Shown: one piece after another, positions 6,656 to 14,537 of the stretch
Numbering within the stretch: the stretch's first letter is position 1
Layout of the letters: each line of letters opens with the position of its first letter
Assembly (NCBI RefSeq): GCF_002483235.1
Contig: NZ_DLHN01000017.1
Location: forward strand, 134,329-161,337
Source of the DNA: Pedobacter glucosidilyticus
GTDB lineage: Bacteria > Bacteroidota > Bacteroidia > Sphingobacteriales > Sphingobacteriaceae
Direction of reading: 5' to 3'
DNA: 27,009 nucleotides
Notes under the pieces: generated by a model
Database searches by the model: none
Told to the model about the DNA's origin: nothing
The model's input: the letters and a program-made list of their open reading frames with translations, nothing else
Made by a program: the position numbers and the translations under genes

Positions 6656-7352
6656 AGAAGTATTTTTTCAGGATTGGGGCTTATTAACTTATGAGCAAGC
6701 TTGGGATAAACAAGAAGCTATTTTTGCGGAAACTGTTGCTATTAAAACCAACAACAGAAACCATCCGGAAACGGCCCAACAAACACCCAATTACCTTATT
6801 TTTGTAGAACATCCACATGTTTATACCTTAGGAAAAAGTGGTAAAGCAGAAAATTTGTTACTTGATGAACAGGCACTTAAAGAAAAAGAAGCTAGTTTTC
6901 ATAAAATTAACCGAGGTGGAGATATTACCTACCACGGCCCTGGTCAGCTTGTAGGTTACCCTATTTTAGATTTGGATAATTTTTTTACGGATATACACCT
7001 GTACCTCCGCACTTTAGAAGAAGCTGTGATTTTAACTTTAGCTGATTATGGTATCAAAGCAGGCCGGTACGAAGGTTATACCGGAGTTTGGCTAGACGCC
7101 GATAACCAAAAAGCCCGTAAAATTTGTGCTATGGGCGTAAGATGCAGCCGTTGGGTTACCATGCATGGTTTTGCTTTTAATGTTAACACCAACTTAGATT
7201 ACTTTAAAAATATTGTTCCTTGCGGGATTGACGATAAAGATGTTACCTCTATGCAGCGAGAGTTAGGAAAAGTATTAAATATAAACGAAGTAAAAGACAA
7301 GCTCAAAAATCATATTGCCAAACTATTTGAGATGAATTTAGCCGTCTTATAA
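6645..7352 (+). CDS. lipB: Octanoyltransferase LipB, 235 aa
   Basis: Transfers the octanoyl group from octanoyl-ACP to lipoyl domains of 2-oxoacid dehydrogenases and the glycine cleavage H protein, the first step of endogenous lipoate synthesis. Diagnostic motifs are NRGGDITYHGPGQLVGYP (89-106), Lys159 in ARKICAMGVR, MHGFAFNVN (173-181) and the acyl-accepting Cys193 in PCGI. The start is placed at 6645 (MKNKEVFF). A longer frame beginning at 6594 would add 17 residues that merely translate the end of the upstream gene out of frame. The start overlaps the PPTase gene by 11 bases, with purine-rich GAAGAAG just upstream. Slightly longer than E. coli LipB, with the extra residues in the N-terminal half. 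Confidence 0.95.
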   Translation: MKNKEVFFQDWGLLTYEQAWDKQEAIFAETVAIKTNNRNHPETAQQTPNYLIFVEHPHVYTLGKSGKAENLLLDEQALKEKEASFHKINRGGDITYHGPGQLVGYPILDLDNFFTDIHLYLRTLEEAVILTLADYGIKAGRYEGYTGVWLDADNQKARKICAMGVRCSRWVTMHGFAFNVNTNLDYFKNIVPCGIDDKDVTSMQRELGKVLNINEVKDKLKNHIAKLFEMNLAVL

Positions 7353-7477
7353 TTTTACCAAGTACTACACTAAGCCCCTCATTACTTTAATCGTAATTTT
7401 ATGTTTTCTTGCTTTGAGATGGATAAATAATATTTTAAACAATTCATTATTTTCTTTTTAATACATCATTAAATAGC

Positions 7478-7485
7478 TAATTTTG
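7478..7485 (+). promoter_or_regulatory. Bacteroidota -7 box for the dehydrogenase-kinase pair
   Basis: TAATTTTG in the 168-bp gap after lipB matches TAnnTTTG. It would start transcription near 7491, about 30 bases before the ATG at 7521. No clear TTTG was found at the usual upstream distance. Confidence 0.5.
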
Positions 7486-7520
7486 GGCTCCAATTTTAAC
7501 ATTCATTCAAACCAGATAAC

Positions 7521-8543
7521 ATGAGAAAACCACTAATTGCAATTCTTAACTCAAGCACCTTTGGCAAACACTTTGCTGCCCACATGAGCACCTTAGAAGC
7601 TTTTGCCGATATTAAACATATTACAGTACCATCAGACATTGATGGCGATGCCCTTGCAGAACATTTAAAAGATGCTGACGGTATTATTGCCAGCGTTACA
7701 CCAAAAATCCCTAGAGCAACTTTAGAAAAATGTAAAAACTTAGTTTTATTGGTGCGTCATGGTATTGGATGCGATAACGTAGACTTAGAAGCTGCAACCG
7801 AATTAGGTATCATGGTTTCCAGAGTTAAAGGTATCATAGAAAAAGAAGCAGTAGCAGAATATGCCATTTCCTTATTAATGGCTGGGTCAAGAAAATTAGT
7901 TTCGGGTTCCAGAGCGGTAAGAGATAGCGCTTGGAGTACCAGAGCCGGAATGATAGGGATGGAGATTAAAGGAAAAACCATTGGTATTATTGGTTTAGGT
8001 AATATTGGCTCTCGTAGTTCAGAAATATTGGCTAAAGGTTTTGGCGCAAATGTAGTTGCATCAGACCCTTATATTGCTAAAGATAGATTTGCAGAATTTG
8101 GTGCTAAAGAAGTTTCTTTAGACGAGTTAATCAAAACTTCAAACGCTATTTTATTCCATTGCCCACTAACAGATGAGACCAGAAGAATGTTAGGCAAAGC
8201 ACAATTTGATAGCATGCAAAAAGATGCAGTTTTGGTAAATACCTGTCGCGGAGAATTGGTAGATGAAGATGCTTTATTTGAAGCGCTACAAAACGGAACT
8301 TTAGGTTGTTATGCTACAGATGTTGTAGAAGGCGAGCCAATAGATGGAAACCACAGGTTAGCAAAATTAGAAAACACCATTATTACGCCACACTTGGGTG
8401 GTTATAGCTGGGAGTCTTTACATGGCATGGGCCAAACATGTGTTGATGACGCTGTTGCTGTTTTCCAAAACAATGGTGTTGCTGGCGAATTGGCTAACCC
8501 TGAAGTTTTACAAACAAAACGCAGAGTATGGGCCTCGCAATAG
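7521..8543 (+). CDS. D-isomer-specific 2-hydroxyacid dehydrogenase, 340 aa
   Basis: An NAD(P)-dependent enzyme interconverting 2-oxoacids and D-2-hydroxyacids. It has the Rossmann motif GIIGLGNIGS (155-164) with Asp182 following the second strand, and the catalytic triad Arg243 (NTCRGELVD), Glu272 (DVVEGEP) and His291 (TPHLGGYS). It resembles the N-terminal catalytic part of phosphoglycerate dehydrogenase but has no C-terminal ACT or ASB regulatory domain. It overlaps the following FGGY kinase gene by 16 bases, which fits a sugar or sugar-acid catabolic step better than serine synthesis. Its substrate is not evident. Glyoxylate/hydroxypyruvate reductase, tetronate/aldonate dehydrogenase and short phosphoglycerate dehydrogenase remain possible. 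Confidence 0.9.
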   Translation: MRKPLIAILNSSTFGKHFAAHMSTLEAFADIKHITVPSDIDGDALAEHLKDADGIIASVTPKIPRATLEKCKNLVLLVRHGIGCDNVDLEAATELGIMVSRVKGIIEKEAVAEYAISLLMAGSRKLVSGSRAVRDSAWSTRAGMIGMEIKGKTIGIIGLGNIGSRSSEILAKGFGANVVASDPYIAKDRFAEFGAKEVSLDELIKTSNAILFHCPLTDETRRMLGKAQFDSMQKDAVLVNTCRGELVDEDALFEALQNGTLGCYATDVVEGEPIDGNHRLAKLENTIITPHLGGYSWESLHGMGQTCVDDAVAVFQNNGVAGELANPEVLQTKRRVWASQ

Positions 8544-10006
8544 CCATAGATTTAGGTACAACAAATCTTAAAGTAGGGCTGGTAAATGAAAACGGAGAAA
8601 TTATTGATATACGCTCTGTAGCAGTACCCATACAAAGCAAAAAACCAGGCGAAGCAGAACATAACCCAGAGGATTTGAAAAAGCTTATCCTCAGTTTATG
8701 TAAAGAATTGCTAATTGGTGATTATAAAAATCAGGTTTGTTATATCGTAAGTGCTACATACCAATTTGGTTTAATGCTATTAGACGAGCAAAAAAAGCCG
8801 CTTACAGGTATTACCTTACTTTCTGACATCCGATCACAAAAAACATTTGATGCTTTTTTAGAAAGCTATAAAGATTTTGATATCTATCATCAAACAGGTT
8901 GCCCGCTGATAAGCCCGTATGTACTAGCCAGGCTATTTTATTTCTCTACACAAGAGAAAGATCTACTCAAAAAAGCCGCCTATTTTTCTGATAGTAAGTC
9001 GTTCTTGTTCCAATGGCTTACCGGCGAATTTACGACAGATTTAAGCACCGCAGCAGCAAGTCAGGTTTACAATATTCATCAAGAACATTGGGATGAAAAA
9101 CTGCTTGCGCCTATTGGCTTGTCAGGAAAACAATTTCCACAAATTAAAGATGGGACTACACATTTGGCATCTTTGCAAGAAGATATTAAAACAGCACTAG
9201 AACTAACGCAAAATGTTAAAGTGTTGTTAGGCGTGTATGATGGCGCAGCTTTAGCCATTGGTTCTGGAGCTTTGCAGGATGGTGTAGGAATTATGAATGT
9301 GGGTACATCTGCTATGTTGCGTATCGCCGGTAAAACACCAGCTTTTGATCAAGCCGATAACAAAAGAATACAGCCCTATGCTTTAAACAAGCAGTTATTT
9401 TTAAATGGCGGTGCGCTCAACAATGCGGCTTTACCTGTTAACTGGTTACGCAATAGTTTATTTGATGTTGATGTACAAGATGATGCTATGCTGCATTTAG
9501 GTACTACATCGCCCTTAATTTGTTTACCTTATTTAACCAGCGAAAGAGACTCTAAAACAGGCCCTTATGCGTCTGGAGTATTTTTTGGTTTACGCCAGTA
9601 TCATAATAAAACAGATATGGCTCGCTCTGTTTTAGAAGGTGTTGCATACTCTATGCGCTATATTTTTGATGCTTTAAAAGAAAATAACCTCCAAATTAAG
9701 GAGTTACGTATGGGTGGCGGTGGAAGCCATATTAAGCCTTGGGTACAAATATTTGCCAATATCATGGGGCTACCCATCAATATCCCTTCTGGTGATGAGC
9801 TAGGAATTATAGGTAGTGCTATGCTTGCTTTTGCATCAGAAAACCCAAATAAAGATGTTTTTAAAATAGGCCAACAGCTAAACAATCATAGTTTGACGGT
9901 TTACCCAGATGAGCATGCCGTTGATGTACATAACCAACGTTACCCATTTTTTAAAAAACTAAGAGAAACTTTGGGTCCGCTTTATCAAGAACATACGCTT
10001 TTATAG
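8528..10006 (+). CDS. FGGY-family carbohydrate kinase, gluconokinase/xylulokinase-like, 492 aa
   Basis: A two-domain ATP-dependent sugar kinase of the hexokinase/actin fold. Seen are the N-terminal phosphate loop AIDLGTTNLKVGL (6-18), the catalytic Asp238 in LGVYDGAALAIGSG, the second phosphate segment GIMNVGTSAML and the nucleotide-binding MGGGGSHIKPW (395-405). The substrate-side stretch SDIRSQKTFDAF...TGCPLISPYVLARL resembles FGGY gluconokinases, but subfamilies overlap and other polyols, keto-sugars or AI-2-like compounds cannot be excluded. The ATG at 8528 lies 16 bases inside the dehydrogenase gene, so translation is probably coupled. A terminator hairpin follows the stop directly. Family firm, substrate unknown. 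Confidence 0.88.
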   Translation: MGLAIAIDLGTTNLKVGLVNENGEIIDIRSVAVPIQSKKPGEAEHNPEDLKKLILSLCKELLIGDYKNQVCYIVSATYQFGLMLLDEQKKPLTGITLLSDIRSQKTFDAFLESYKDFDIYHQTGCPLISPYVLARLFYFSTQEKDLLKKAAYFSDSKSFLFQWLTGEFTTDLSTAAASQVYNIHQEHWDEKLLAPIGLSGKQFPQIKDGTTHLASLQEDIKTALELTQNVKVLLGVYDGAALAIGSGALQDGVGIMNVGTSAMLRIAGKTPAFDQADNKRIQPYALNKQLFLNGGALNNAALPVNWLRNSLFDVDVQDDAMLHLGTTSPLICLPYLTSERDSKTGPYASGVFFGLRQYHNKTDMARSVLEGVAYSMRYIFDALKENNLQIKELRMGGGGSHIKPWVQIFANIMGLPINIPSGDELGIIGSAMLAFASENPNKDVFKIGQQLNNHSLTVYPDEHAVDVHNQRYPFFKKLRETLGPLYQEHTLL

Positions 10007-10014
10007 AAATATCA

Positions 10015-10044
10015 GCAGCACTTCTTAATTTTTTGAGGTGCTGC
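10015..10044 (+). terminator. Terminator of the dehydrogenase-kinase operon
   Basis: GCAGCACTTC (10015-10024) pairs with GAGGTGCTGC (10035-10044) in a 10-bp stem with one G-U pair and a 10-base loop. The hairpin starts 8 bases after the kinase stop and is followed by T-rich DNA. Confidence 0.8.
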
Positions 10045-10210
10045 ATATTTATTTCTAATTTTCGGGAGGTATACATCCATTTTAAAAGCTTAAAATTCCT
10101 CCATCATAGTAAAGTAAAAAAGCACTTATTCTAGCTTACAAACAACACTAAATGCTAGTCTCTAACGTATTTAGTATGAGCATCTTCAAATGTTCGTTTT
10201 AAGGTTCAAC
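10045..10210. other. Intergenic stretch before uvrB, no gene seen
   Basis: Together with the flanking hairpins, the gap from 10007 to 10287 is about 280 bases. The part between the two hairpins has no convincing coding frame and no TAnnTTTG box. It contains weak symmetry only: ATTTTAA (10079-10085)/TTAAAAT (10090-10096), flanked by GGAGG (10065-10069)/CCTCC (10098-10102). Confidence 0.4.
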
Positions 10211-10246
10211 AAAGGGGTTTATCTTTTAAAAGGTAAATCCCTTTTT
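10211..10246 (+). terminator. Long-stem terminator abutting the uvrB promoter
   Basis: Bases 10211-10227 and 10228-10244 are complementary over 17 positions with two G-U pairs and no spacer, so about four bases would form the loop. T's follow at 10242-10246. This looks like an intrinsic terminator. Its T-tract lies directly against the TTTG at 10248-10251 that may serve as the uvrB -33 element, so it could insulate uvrB from read-through. Confidence 0.7.
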
Positions 10247-10247
10247 G

Positions 10248-10281
10248 TTTGGTTAAAGCCTGTTGAAATGATTTATATTTG
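10248..10281 (+). promoter_or_regulatory. uvrB promoter predicting a leaderless transcript
   Basis: TTTG (10248-10251), 22 bases, then TATATTTG (10274-10281), an exact TAnnTTTG. The ATG at 10288 is only 6 bases after the box, about where transcription should start in this phylum. Confidence 0.65.
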
Positions 10282-10287
10282 TTAAAC

Positions 10288-12318
10288 ATGAATTTTAAAA
10301 TAGAATCTTATTACAAACCTACCGGCGACCAACCAACAGCTATAAAACAATTGGTTGAGGGCGTTAAAAGCGGAGAAAATTATCAGACCCTGCTTGGAGT
10401 TACCGGTTCTGGTAAAACTTTTACTATCGCCAATGTAATAGAGCAAACACAAAAACCAACCTTAATCTTAAGTCATAATAAAACTTTAGCCGCACAGCTA
10501 TACGGAGAGTTTAAGCAATTTTTCCCTGATAATGCGGTTAACTATTTTGTATCTTATTACGATTATTACCAACCAGAAGCATTTTTACCAACTACCAATA
10601 CTTATATAGAGAAAGATTTACAGATAAACGAGGAGATAGAAAAACTACGTTTAAGAACCACATCAGCTTTAATGTCTGGCAGAAGAGATGTTATTGTGGT
10701 GTCTTCTATTTCTTGTATTTATGGTATGGGTAATCCCGAGGATTTCTCTAACTCGGTTTTTAGATTTGGTGTGGGTACCCGCATCAGCAGAAATGCTTTT
10801 CTGCATCGTTTGGTAGAGATTTTATATTCCAGAACTACCGTAGAATTTAAGCGTGGTACTTTTAGGGTTAAAGGCGATACGGTAGACATTTATCCAGCAT
10901 ATTTAGATTTAGCGTATCGGATTTCTTTTTTTGGTGATGATATTGAAGAAATATCAGCTATAGACCCAGCATCGGGTAAAACCCTAGAAAAAATGGACCA
11001 AGTAGCGGTTTTCCCAGCCAATTTATTTGTTACGCCTCGGGACAGATTTACCAGTGTACTCCACCAGATTGGGGAGGATATGGAAAGTAGGAAAAAACAA
11101 TTTGAGGGCGAAGGCAGATTTCTGGAAGCTAAACGTTTAGAAGAGCGTACCAATTACGATATGGAGATGATGCGTGAGTTGGGCTACTGCTCTGGTATAG
11201 AAAATTACTCGCGTTATTTTGATGGTAGAATACCGGGTATGCGCCCTTTCTGTTTGTTAGATTATTTCCCCGATGATTATTTGATGGTGATTGATGAAAG
11301 CCATGTTACCGTACCGCAGATAAGAGCTATGTATGGTGGCGACCGTTCCAGAAAATTATCTTTAGTAGAATACGGTTTTAGATTACCTGCTGCCTTAGAT
11401 AACAGGCCTTTAAACTTTAATGAGTTTGAGAACCTAGCACCGCAAACCATTTATGTAAGTGCTACACCCGGAGATTATGAGCTGGAGAAAACCGAAGGCG
11501 TAGTGATAGAGCAAGTGATAAGGCCAACGGGCTTGCTAGACCCACTGATTGAGGTTAGACCGGTAATTAACCAAGTGGATGATTTACTAGACGAAATAGA
11601 TAAAACTATTAAACTGGGCGACCGTGTTTTGGTAACCACCCTCACGAAAAGAATGGCAGAGGAGCTTGCCAAATACATGGATAGGTTGAACATCAAAGTA
11701 CGTTATATACACTCTGAAGTAAAAACTTTAGAACGTGTAGAAATTTTACGTGGCTTACGTTTAGGCGAATTTGATGTATTGATTGGGATTAACCTTTTAA
11801 GAGAGGGTTTAGATTTACCTGAGGTTTCTTTGGTAGCTATTTTAGATGCCGATAAAGAAGGTTTCTTACGCTCAGAGCGTTCTTTAATACAAACTATTGG
11901 TAGGGCGGCTCGTAATGATAGAGGCCGCGTAATTATGTATGCTGATAAGATTACAGATTCTATGCGGATTACCATAGAAGAAACCGAAAGAAGAAGAGAA
12001 AAACAAATTAAGTATAACGAGGAGCATGGTATTGTACCTAAAACCGTTGGCAAATCTAAGGAAGCTATTATAGAGCAAACCTCTGTCGTAGATTTTAAAG
12101 GTGGCGTACAGCAAACTTATGTAGACAATGCAGAAGTTACCTTAGCTGCCGACCCAATAGTACAATACATGACTAAAGCACAGCTTAAAAAATCTTTAGA
12201 TAATACTAAAAAAGATATGCTTGCTGCTGCAAAAGATATGGATTTCTTATTGGCAGCCAAGTTAAGAGATGAAATGTTTGCTTTAGAAAAAATGATGGAA
12301 GAGAAATTTGGAAAGTAA
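10288..12318 (+). CDS. uvrB: UvrABC excinuclease subunit B, 676 aa
   Basis: The DNA-damage verification helicase of nucleotide excision repair, loaded by UvrA and binding UvrC. Visible are Walker A GVTGSGKT (37-44), the damage-probing beta-hairpin YYDYYQPEAF, Walker B DESHVT, the helicase motifs VSATPG, TTLTKRMAEEL, GINLLREGLDLPEVSLV and QTIGRAARN, and a C-terminal UVR motif (LKKSLDNTKKDM...LAAKLRDEMFALEKMM) for UvrC contact. Full length for the family. The start is placed at ATG 10288 (MNFKIESYYKPTGDQP). An upstream TTG at 10279 is in frame but is part of the -7 promoter box and would add only three residues, so it is unlikely. Preceded by a terminator and its own promoter; followed after 52 bp by the DUF4834 gene. 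Confidence 0.97.
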   Translation: MNFKIESYYKPTGDQPTAIKQLVEGVKSGENYQTLLGVTGSGKTFTIANVIEQTQKPTLILSHNKTLAAQLYGEFKQFFPDNAVNYFVSYYDYYQPEAFLPTTNTYIEKDLQINEEIEKLRLRTTSALMSGRRDVIVVSSISCIYGMGNPEDFSNSVFRFGVGTRISRNAFLHRLVEILYSRTTVEFKRGTFRVKGDTVDIYPAYLDLAYRISFFGDDIEEISAIDPASGKTLEKMDQVAVFPANLFVTPRDRFTSVLHQIGEDMESRKKQFEGEGRFLEAKRLEERTNYDMEMMRELGYCSGIENYSRYFDGRIPGMRPFCLLDYFPDDYLMVIDESHVTVPQIRAMYGGDRSRKLSLVEYGFRLPAALDNRPLNFNEFENLAPQTIYVSATPGDYELEKTEGVVIEQVIRPTGLLDPLIEVRPVINQVDDLLDEIDKTIKLGDRVLVTTLTKRMAEELAKYMDRLNIKVRYIHSEVKTLERVEILRGLRLGEFDVLIGINLLREGLDLPEVSLVAILDADKEGFLRSERSLIQTIGRAARNDRGRVIMYADKITDSMRITIEETERRREKQIKYNEEHGIVPKTVGKSKEAIIEQTSVVDFKGGVQQTYVDNAEVTLAADPIVQYMTKAQLKKSLDNTKKDMLAAAKDMDFLLAAKLRDEMFALEKMMEEKFGK

Positions 12319-12357
12319 CATTTCCCCTATAAAAAAGTCTAATAAAACATAAAAAAC

Positions 12358-12365
12358 TATATTTG
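12358..12365 (+). promoter_or_regulatory. -7 box of the DUF4834 gene, leaderless type
   Basis: TATATTTG matches TAnnTTTG exactly and ends 5 bases before the ATG at 12371, so transcription would begin at or next to the start codon. No TTTG element is seen at a suitable distance upstream. Confidence 0.6.
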
Positions 12366-12370
12366 CAATC

Positions 12371-12643
12371 ATGGGCGGATTATTAAAATTTATCATTATA
12401 ACCATTTGTGTACTTTATATTTTAAGGGTATTAGCTCGTATTTTCTTACCTTTTTTGTTCAAAAAAGCGATACATAAAATGCAAGAAAAAATGCAGCAAC
12501 AACAAGGTGGTGCATATCAATATCAACAACAAAACAGTACAAAACCAGAAGGAAAAATTACGGTAGATTATATCCCACCTCAGAAAAAAGAACCTAAGCT
12601 AGACAATGCGGGTGATTTTGTAGATTATGAGGAGGTGAAGTAA
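12371..12643 (+). CDS. DUF4834-type small membrane protein, 90 aa
   Basis: One transmembrane segment at about residues 5-30 (LLKFIIITICVLYILRVLAR), then a basic stretch, a glutamine-rich linker (38-54, MQEKMQQQQGGAYQYQQQ) and an acidic tail with KITVDYIPP and GDFVDYEEVK. This N-terminal-anchor plus short cytoplasmic-tail layout matches the Bacteroidota family DUF4834, whose function is unknown. It has its own -7 box directly before the ATG, so it need not be co-transcribed with uvrB. No catalytic motif is visible. Confidence 0.8.
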   Translation: MGGLLKFIIITICVLYILRVLARIFLPFLFKKAIHKMQEKMQQQQGGAYQYQQQNSTKPEGKITVDYIPPQKKEPKLDNAGDFVDYEEVK

Positions 12644-12713
12644 TATACGGCTCAACATGCTTTTATAAGCTAAGTTATTTCATTATTATTGATGATAAAT
12701 TAGCAGTAAAAAC

Positions 12714-14537
12714 ATGTCTTCTTGTTGGATCATCAGGTTTTTTATCCTAAGCTTTTTTTGCATTGGGCTTCAATTGACCAGCAATGCACAATATGCTATC
12801 CATACGCATCAGCTTTACCTTAAAAAATCAGTTGCCTTTAAGCTTGCAAAGGATTCTGCTACTGTTACCATCCACAATCTTAATGATTACAAAACATCAG
12901 TTTATGTAAGAATTGGTACCACAAATTTAGCTAAATACCATTCTATCGATGTTTTTAGAAATTTGCCAGGTCTGAATTATAGCATCACTTTAAGTAACAA
13001 AAAAGGGAATTTTAAAAATGGCCCTTTAATACCTCTAAGTGATAGAGTTGAGCATCCGGATTTAAACACTTTTAAGCTTGAAATACCTCCTAAAAGTTCT
13101 CTAAGCTATAACTTACGTATTGATAATAAATCTTTAAAAGAAATTGATGGCAAAATTATTTTTTTATCTGCAGATGCCTGGCAAACTTTAAAATCTGGAG
13201 AGGAACAAAATACTCAAGTAAGCCTATACTTCTCTTTATTGTTTTTAGGGAGCTTAATTATCATGATTTTATTTAGCACCTTGATATTTTTAGAAAATAA
13301 GGTTAAGGATTTTCTATATTACGCTTGCTACCTCATTTTTGTACTGGTTTTTAGTATTATTGCCGATTTCCCTATCAAATACTATAATTTGTTTGTTTGG
13401 CAATATCCAGAGATAGCCATCAACAGTAAAGAAACTTTGGTATATGGTTATCTGATTTTTTATCATCTTTTTCTGATGCAATTTTTATCGTTAAAAGAGC
13501 ATCTAAGAAAAATTTATCATGGGTTAAAACTGCTTAATTACACTTTTATGGTATTTATGGCTGTTAATATTTTAACCCTTTTCTTTTCTGACTTACCATT
13601 ACAAAATGCACTTTATAAGTTTAACACTATTATTTTATTTGCTGTAATACCTTATTATGGTTTTGTGATTTATAAACTCTTTAAAAACCGACATATCAAA
13701 TTTTACAAATACATTTTATGGGGTATTTTATTCTTTTATCTGGGAAATATTGCAGGTACTTTAAACCAAATATTTGAGTGGAATTTTGGAGGATTATTTC
13801 CTAATAATTATACCCAACTAGGCACTTTTTTAGAGCTTTGCTTTTTCTCTCTCGGGCTAGGTGGAAAAATGATTGATGAAAGCAGGGAAAAACTAAGATT
13901 TCAGAAAAAAGTACTGGAAGTGCAAATGATGGCCCTGCAAACACAAATGAATCCTCATTTTACTTTTAATTGCCTTAACGCCATCAGAAATTTGGTGATG
14001 CAACAACAAACAGAAATGGCATCGTCTTATTTACTAAAATTCTCTAAACTTTTACGCCTCACACTGGAAAACTCTATACATAAGGAAGTAAGTTTAGCTG
14101 ATAAAATGGAGTACTTAAACATGTATTTAAATATGGAGCAATTAAGGTTTGGAGACTCCTTACAGTTTAATATTACTAAAGATTTATTAAACGATGCTGA
14201 AACTATATTTTTACCCCCTATGTTGGTACAACCCTTTGTAGAAAATGCTATTAAGCATGCTTTTAATCATCAAGCAATTGTAAAGGAAATCAAAATATCA
14301 TTTAAAGAAACTGAAAAAGATTTAAGTGTAACTATTGAAGATAATGGAATTGGTATTTTGTATCATCAAAACCAACAGAAAAATCATGTTTCTAGAGCAA
14401 CAGAAATTACTAAAAATTACCTCCAACAATGGAATGCGCTTTATCAACAGCAAATACATTTAGAAATCATAGATAAAAGCTATTTAAACCCTGTAGAAAA
14501 GGGCACATTGGTTGTCATTAAAATCATCAAAGATTAA
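12714..14537 (+). CDS. Sensor histidine kinase, 7TMR-DISM/LytS type, 607 aa
   Basis: Membrane sensor that autophosphorylates and passes the phosphate to a response regulator. Order of parts: signal peptide (about 1-25), a periplasmic beta-rich domain (about 26-165) like the DISM extracellular domain, seven apparent membrane helices (about 172-385), a short coiled linker (388-410), the dimerisation/phosphoacceptor motif QMNPHFTFNCLN (411-422, His415), and a HATPase domain with PPMLVQPFVENAIKHA (501-516, Asn511) and DNGIGI (543-548). The usual PHFLFN/PHFIFN reads PHFTFN here. Its obvious partner is the LytTR regulator encoded convergently: the kinase TAA (14535-14537) touches the regulator's stop. 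The ligand is unknown; carbohydrate-like molecules are a common guess for DISM sensors. Confidence 0.9.
   Translation: MSSCWIIRFFILSFFCIGLQLTSNAQYAIHTHQLYLKKSVAFKLAKDSATVTIHNLNDYKTSVYVRIGTTNLAKYHSIDVFRNLPGLNYSITLSNKKGNFKNGPLIPLSDRVEHPDLNTFKLEIPPKSSLSYNLRIDNKSLKEIDGKIIFLSADAWQTLKSGEEQNTQVSLYFSLLFLGSLIIMILFSTLIFLENKVKDFLYYACYLIFVLVFSIIADFPIKYYNLFVWQYPEIAINSKETLVYGYLIFYHLFLMQFLSLKEHLRKIYHGLKLLNYTFMVFMAVNILTLFFSDLPLQNALYKFNTIILFAVIPYYGFVIYKLFKNRHIKFYKYILWGILFFYLGNIAGTLNQIFEWNFGGLFPNNYTQLGTFLELCFFSLGLGGKMIDESREKLRFQKKVLEVQMMALQTQMNPHFTFNCLNAIRNLVMQQQTEMASSYLLKFSKLLRLTLENSIHKEVSLADKMEYLNMYLNMEQLRFGDSLQFNITKDLLNDAETIFLPPMLVQPFVENAIKHAFNHQAIVKEIKISFKETEKDLSVTIEDNGIGILYHQNQQKNHVSRATEITKNYLQQWNALYQQQIHLEIIDKSYLNPVEKGTLVVIKIIKD

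Noticed and set aside
7381..7397. Terminator after lipB (ATTAC...GTAAT)
   Set aside because: Only a 5-bp AT-rich stem; too weak to call although T's follow.
7521..8543. Calling the dehydrogenase SerA
   Set aside because: It lacks the C-terminal regulatory ACT domain and is coupled to a sugar kinase, so a specific serA name is not supported.
10279..10287. In-frame TTG start for uvrB three codons upstream of the ATG
   Set aside because: The TTG is the end of the TATATTTG promoter box, and MNFKIESYYKPTG matches the usual UvrB N-terminus.
11475..12114. Several minus-strand open frames inside uvrB
   Set aside because: Shadows of a strongly conserved gene; serine-rich, low-information translations.
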